Source of the DNA: Candidatus Hydrogenedentota bacterium
GTDB lineage: Bacteria > Hydrogenedentota > Hydrogenedentia > Hydrogenedentales > CAITNO01
Direction: 5' to 3'
Length of the DNA: 7,938 nucleotides
Assembly: GCA_022710255.1 (NCBI GenBank)
Contig: JAKLHG010000165.1
Coordinates: forward strand, 1 to 7,938
Positions 5,801 to 7,938 of this stretch are shown piece after piece. A program made the position numbers and the translations under genes. Below the pieces are notes generated by a model, which saw nothing but the letters and a program-made list of their open reading frames with translations, was not told the origin of the DNA and did not search any database. The stretch's first letter is position 1; every line of letters begins with the position of its first letter.

Positions 5801-7171
5801 AGTGCGCGCAAGCCCTGCCATGGTATACAACCCGTACCCGCCGAATATCATCATGAACGGAAGGATGGACACCCGGTAGCGCGCGGTCACATAGAAAGCG
5901 GCGTAGATGGCCGTATAGGCCGCCATGCAGAACAAAAGAAGGGCTGCCGCGATATAGGGGCGATTCTCTTTGGCCCCGCCGCGCCGCCGATTCAGGTAGT
6001 CTTTTACAAGCATTGCCAGGCCGGTCAGAAACGCGGCAACGGCCAGGGGAAAACGGGGAAGATACCGAAGAACAGGGGAATGCTGTTTTTCATACCAGAC
6101 GACCTTGTTTTCGTCTATTTCCATGGGCCCCCAGAAATATAAGGCCTTCTTCGCCGCGCGCCGCAGGGTGGTTCCAGGATTGTCCCGGACATAGGCCCTG
6201 GTTTTTCCCATGAAATGGTCGGCCAGCGCCTTATAGGAACGGGGCGGAATCCCGACGGACGCGGCGTAGTCCTCATACATCTTGGGGAATGCGAATAGTG
6301 TCCAGTCGCCATCATCAATGAAGGCGCGCAGGTCGGGTGAATCCGGATTGGTGCCTGTTGACCAGGGATTGTTGGAGTAGTACAACATGGCGGGCCCGTC
6401 GCCGGACAGCACGGGAAAGGCTTCCGAATGCCGATAGTTGCGTAACACCACCGGCGCGGTCGGGAGGGCCATGCCGAAAAGCATGGCACACAGGACCAGC
6501 AGTGCCTTTGCGCGGGGGGGGCGCCGAACGGCCGCCAGCGCCGGAAGCAACACCACGAGCGGCAGAAAAAGCAGGAATTCCGTCCGGGTCAAAAGAAGGC
6601 AGGCAAAAATACCTCCCGTAAAGGCCGATAGAAGCGCTGAGGGCGTGTCCAGCAAGCGCACCAGTCCGTTCGCGGTGACCAGCATCAGGAACACGCCCAG
6701 CGTGGTCTGTCCCAGGTCCATCTCATAAAAAGGGAATACAAAATACAGGGCCATCAGGAAAGATGCGCCCAGCGCGGTGCCGGTTCCCCACAGGCGCCGG
6801 GTCAGGTCAAAGAGCAACAGGATGGAACATAATCCCAGAAAAAGCTGAATGATCCGGGGAATATCATAGTGGAGCCCGAAGAGGCGATATACGATTCCCA
6901 GAAACCAGGGGTAGGCGGGCGGGTGGATATAGGGCATCCAATCTTCAAAAGGATAATTGCGTCCCGGCGGCGGCGTCCAGTCGCCCATAACAAGGGCGCG
7001 GCCCCAATAGTCTTTGAACTCGGCATCGTGAACCGGATGATCGTAATCCGGCGCCTGGCGCAACTCGTAAAAAACGCCGACGCGTATGAGCACCGCCAGA
7101 AGCACAATGGCAAAGAGGCAGGCTTTTGCTTTGAAACTCAACCTGTCATTGATGTTAAAGAAGGGAATCAA
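2900..7171 (-). CDS. GT-C glycosyltransferase fused to a 26-repeat TPR array (TMTC-like)
   Basis: This intact 1423-residue protein has two parts. Residues 1-480 form a polytopic GT-C domain with about eleven or twelve membrane segments, the first near 16-36. An acidic motif follows (HDAEFKDYW, 48-56), then YIHPPAYPWFLGIVYRLFG (81-99), a large presumed outer loop (244-371) with SGDGPAMLYYSNNPWSTG (256-273) and a GPMEIDEN stretch (348-355), and TARYRVSILPF (429-439). These match PMT_2-type sugar transferases that use polyprenyl-phosphate donors. Residues 523-1406 are 26 consecutive 34-residue TPRs with no insertion, most with the Leu-Gly, Ala and Pro consensus; repeats 11 (863-896) and 20 (1169-1202) deviate most. 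TPRs usually bind peptides or partner proteins, so they may present acceptors. The order matches eukaryotic TMTC O-mannosyltransferases. The side of the membrane on which the TPRs lie is unresolved. Acceptor and sugar are unknown. Confidence 0.9.
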   Translation of the reverse strand: MIPFFNINDRLSFKAKACLFAIVLLAVLIRVGVFYELRQAPDYDHPVHDAEFKDYWGRALVMGDWTPPPGRNYPFEDWMPYIHPPAYPWFLGIVYRLFGLHYDIPRIIQLFLGLCSILLLFDLTRRLWGTGTALGASFLMALYFVFPFYEMDLGQTTLGVFLMLVTANGLVRLLDTPSALLSAFTGGIFACLLLTRTEFLLFLPLVVLLPALAAVRRPPRAKALLVLCAMLFGMALPTAPVVLRNYRHSEAFPVLSGDGPAMLYYSNNPWSTGTNPDSPDLRAFIDDGDWTLFAFPKMYEDYAASVGIPPRSYKALADHFMGKTRAYVRDNPGTTLRRAAKKALYFWGPMEIDENKVVWYEKQHSPVLRYLPRFPLAVAAFLTGLAMLVKDYLNRRRGGAKENRPYIAAALLLFCMAAYTAIYAAFYVTARYRVSILPFMMIFGGYGLYTMAGLARTKRYVAFAGWSLVFLFLYGLAHIEIVPFTPDIARWHDERRQAWTETNRLEDGVADLDRWLKRNPQDAYGYYNQGVMLFDLGRVEDALSRFEKTLALKPDYDTAYYNLGLSFYELGRYEEAARAFETRLQKAPEDADAWYGLSRVRQQEGNTAGQAEALEKAIAANPGHARALVDLSVVKREAGDLQAAETLLQQALEYTPGYGMAEFNLGLLLKDQGHYTEGLRHLEAALGTDETNPEFHYNAGLALMHLRRYEEAVARFESTLRIDPGYAEVYSNLGLCLGRLGRAAPAEAAFERAFAVLPDAPDTLYNHGCALESLGDMPGAEQRFLQVLNLEPNHGKAHFELGLLYLHAGKLEQALPHLRAAVRILPGDPETHYNQGLLRQRQGLETDAMHHFNDALRLDPDHYAANRSAGPILRAWGDASTALACLDAALKQTPEDAELQYERGLALHALGRFEEAAAGLERAAALAPDVPRTWNNLALAQHALGRHEEAIQNYTRYLENHPDDDKAHTSLGIALIDAQRHAEAVPVFEGLLQRHDKDAALHYDLGRALAGARRYDEAIAAYRRALLLEPAYLNAMNNLAFTLALSGRNEEVEAWLQRALVLDPVNPDTLFNLGYVYGAMGRVPEAMRKFREVLVINPTHAPSHLNLGLLLENQGETAEAVDAFRKAIEADASLALAHHNLAGLLRASGDLETSLRHYRRALELDPENPNTPKNLGFLLVEMKREGEAKELFERTLAAVPDDADAHVGLGDVLTAEGSLDAAQSHYERALALRPEHATALRQYGFLLMRRGRAPEAEKRFEAALKQLPEDAGLYAGLADALGARGQVEAAEQHYRKALELYPEFGLAWNNLGDLLTRNGRNAEAIESYGHARALMPDDPNIALNLGRLYAREKDVDKAVESLEAALRMEPANLRARVLLGDLRLESGDAAAAAREYQQVLLERPDWQDVRDKLTAAREKGPQK

Positions 7172-7257
7172 CAGGACATCCTATCCGGGCTGCGAAGTAC
7201 TGAAATGCACGGGGATACGCGCGTGGTATTGTGTCGCAGGGATGTGAAGGGAATCAA
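7160..7257. repeat. 12-nt direct repeat around the GT-C/TPR start
   Basis: On the minus strand TTGATTCCCTTC occurs twice: at 7171-7160, where it is the first four codons of the gene, and at 7257-7246, in the leader. The upstream copy opens a 29-codon frame whose TGA overlaps the real TTG start. It has no obvious Shine-Dalgarno, so the small frame is not called as a gene. Confidence 0.5.
7169..7182 (-). promoter_or_regulatory. TTG start and Shine-Dalgarno of the GT-C/TPR gene
   Basis: An in-frame TAG lies five codons upstream of the TTG at 7171-7169, and the only codons between that could start are this TTG and the CTG before it. AGGA (7182-7179) sits seven bases upstream of the TTG, so TTG is chosen. 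An ATG at 7178 is in another frame and reads only ATG TCC TGT TGA, its stop overlapping the TTG. Confidence 0.65.
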
Positions 7258-7280
7258 ATAAAACCCGGCGCGGGGCGGGT
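7255..7280 (-). terminator. Possible rho-independent terminator after the GH27 gene
   Basis: On the minus strand ACCCG (7280-7276) pairs with CGGGT (7267-7263) across an eight-base GC-rich loop and is followed by TTTTATTT. The stem is short and lies about 170 bases beyond the GH27 stop, so it could instead be a leader structure of the GT-C/TPR gene. Confidence 0.3.
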
Positions 7281-7447
7281 CGCGAAAAACGGACAGCAAG
7301 GCTTTGAGATATTTATTCGGTATCTGTTGCCATCAGGCCCCTTTCAGGCTCGCCGTGGACGTGTTCCTTCTTGCGAGCGTACTTCCGGCCCCGCAGATTT
7401 TTTGTCCATCTGAAAAAGTCATGAATGCAGCAGAAAGGACTCCGCGC

Positions 7448-7938
7448 CTACTGTGCCGACCTGCATCGCAGCAGGCACACGCCGTGCCTGGGGATATCGG
7501 TCGTAAAACTGTCTTCAAAAGTTCCCAGGTCTTTCTGGCGCCAGAGGTCCCGCAGGGCTTGTTTGCCAGTCAGTCCGGCATCTACCCAATGCATGGTACA
7601 GCTTCGTCCAATTTCCGCCGTGTTGAAAATACCCACCGCCATAGAACCGTCTTCAAGAGGTTTGGTCCATACTTCCACATCGCCGGACTGAAAAACCGGA
7701 TACCCTTGTTTCCCCAGCGGGTCCTGGTCAATGTCGATGACTTCCGGATTGCAGAGCACATTCAGGGTAAACGCGTCCAGGCGCGTCATATCGCCGCTGT
7801 AGACCAGGGGCGCCGCCATGAGGCACCACAGCGACATGTACGAGTATTGTTCGTTCGGCGTGAGCGGGCAGGGCGCCGGCTCTCCCCCCACACGCGCATC
7901 GCCGACATAGCCAATCTGGAGGTAATCCGGATCGTTCA
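7448..7938 (-). CDS. GH27 alpha-galactosidase (melibiase-type), C-terminal part
   Basis: The visible 162 residues are open to the window edge, so the N-terminus and most of the catalytic barrel are missing. The fragment opens NDPDYLQIGY, the GH27 segment whose second aspartate (residue 4 here) corresponds to the acid/base of characterised alpha-galactosidases. NEQYSYMSLWCLMAAPLVYSGDM follows in two adjoining motifs (28-37 and 38-50), then LDAFTLNVLCNPEVIDIDQD (53-72) and PLGKQG, all diagnostic of the end of the barrel. Residues from about 80 onward match the antiparallel beta-sandwich that closes GH27 enzymes. The nucleophile is off the edge. GH27 enzymes remove terminal alpha-galactose, or sometimes other alpha-linked sugars, from glycans. 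Secretion cannot be judged without the N-terminus. It points towards the GT-C/TPR gene but ends 276 bases before it. Confidence 0.93.
   Translation of the reverse strand, partial: NDPDYLQIGYVGDARVGGEPAPCPLTPNEQYSYMSLWCLMAAPLVYSGDMTRLDAFTLNVLCNPEVIDIDQDPLGKQGYPVFQSGDVEVWTKPLEDGSMAVGIFNTAEIGRSCTMHWVDAGLTGKQALRDLWRQKDLGTFEDSFTTDIPRHGVCLLRCRSAQ

Overview
The window is GC-rich, single-orientation bacterial DNA. All five genes I can support lie on the minus strand. The mix is two polytopic GT-C glycosyltransferases, one fused to a very long TPR array, a GH27 alpha-galactosidase, a HicBA toxin-antitoxin pair and large repeat-filled gaps. This suggests an uncultivated, large-genome, carbohydrate-oriented bacterium, perhaps from the Planctomycetes/PVC or Hydrogenedentes neighbourhood. 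That placement is an impression from gene content and repeat style, not a phylogenetic result.

Layout from left to right: 1-1091 is the N-terminal 363 codons of a GT-C (PMT/ArnT-like) membrane glycosyltransferase whose 3' end lies outside the window. 1092-1466 has no gene and carries a decayed copy of a dispersed 119-bp repeat. 1467-1834 is hicB-hicA, antitoxin first, overlapping by four bases. 1835-2899 is a gene-free island of about 1 kb packed with repeats: a truncated and an intact copy of the 119-bp structured repeat, a small hairpin, fifteen tandem 21-bp units (2291-2605), and two inverted arrays of 9-mers (2677-2711 and 2813-2847). 2900-7171 is a 1423-residue protein with an N-terminal GT-C membrane domain (about residues 1-480) followed by 26 consecutive 34-residue TPRs (523-1406). 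7172-7447 is its leader, with a 12-nt direct repeat and a possible terminator. 7448-7938 is the C-terminal part of a GH27 alpha-galactosidase whose 5' end lies outside the window.

The two GT-C proteins and the galactosidase fit a theme of glycan assembly and breakdown, but gaps of 276 bp or more separate them, so no operon is shown. Only hicB and hicA are clearly coupled. The most interesting items are the TMTC-like GT-C/TPR fusion, the 21-bp array in which every unit keeps a short self-complementary stem despite a double base swap, and the dense cluster of unrelated repeat families between hicBA and the TPR gene.
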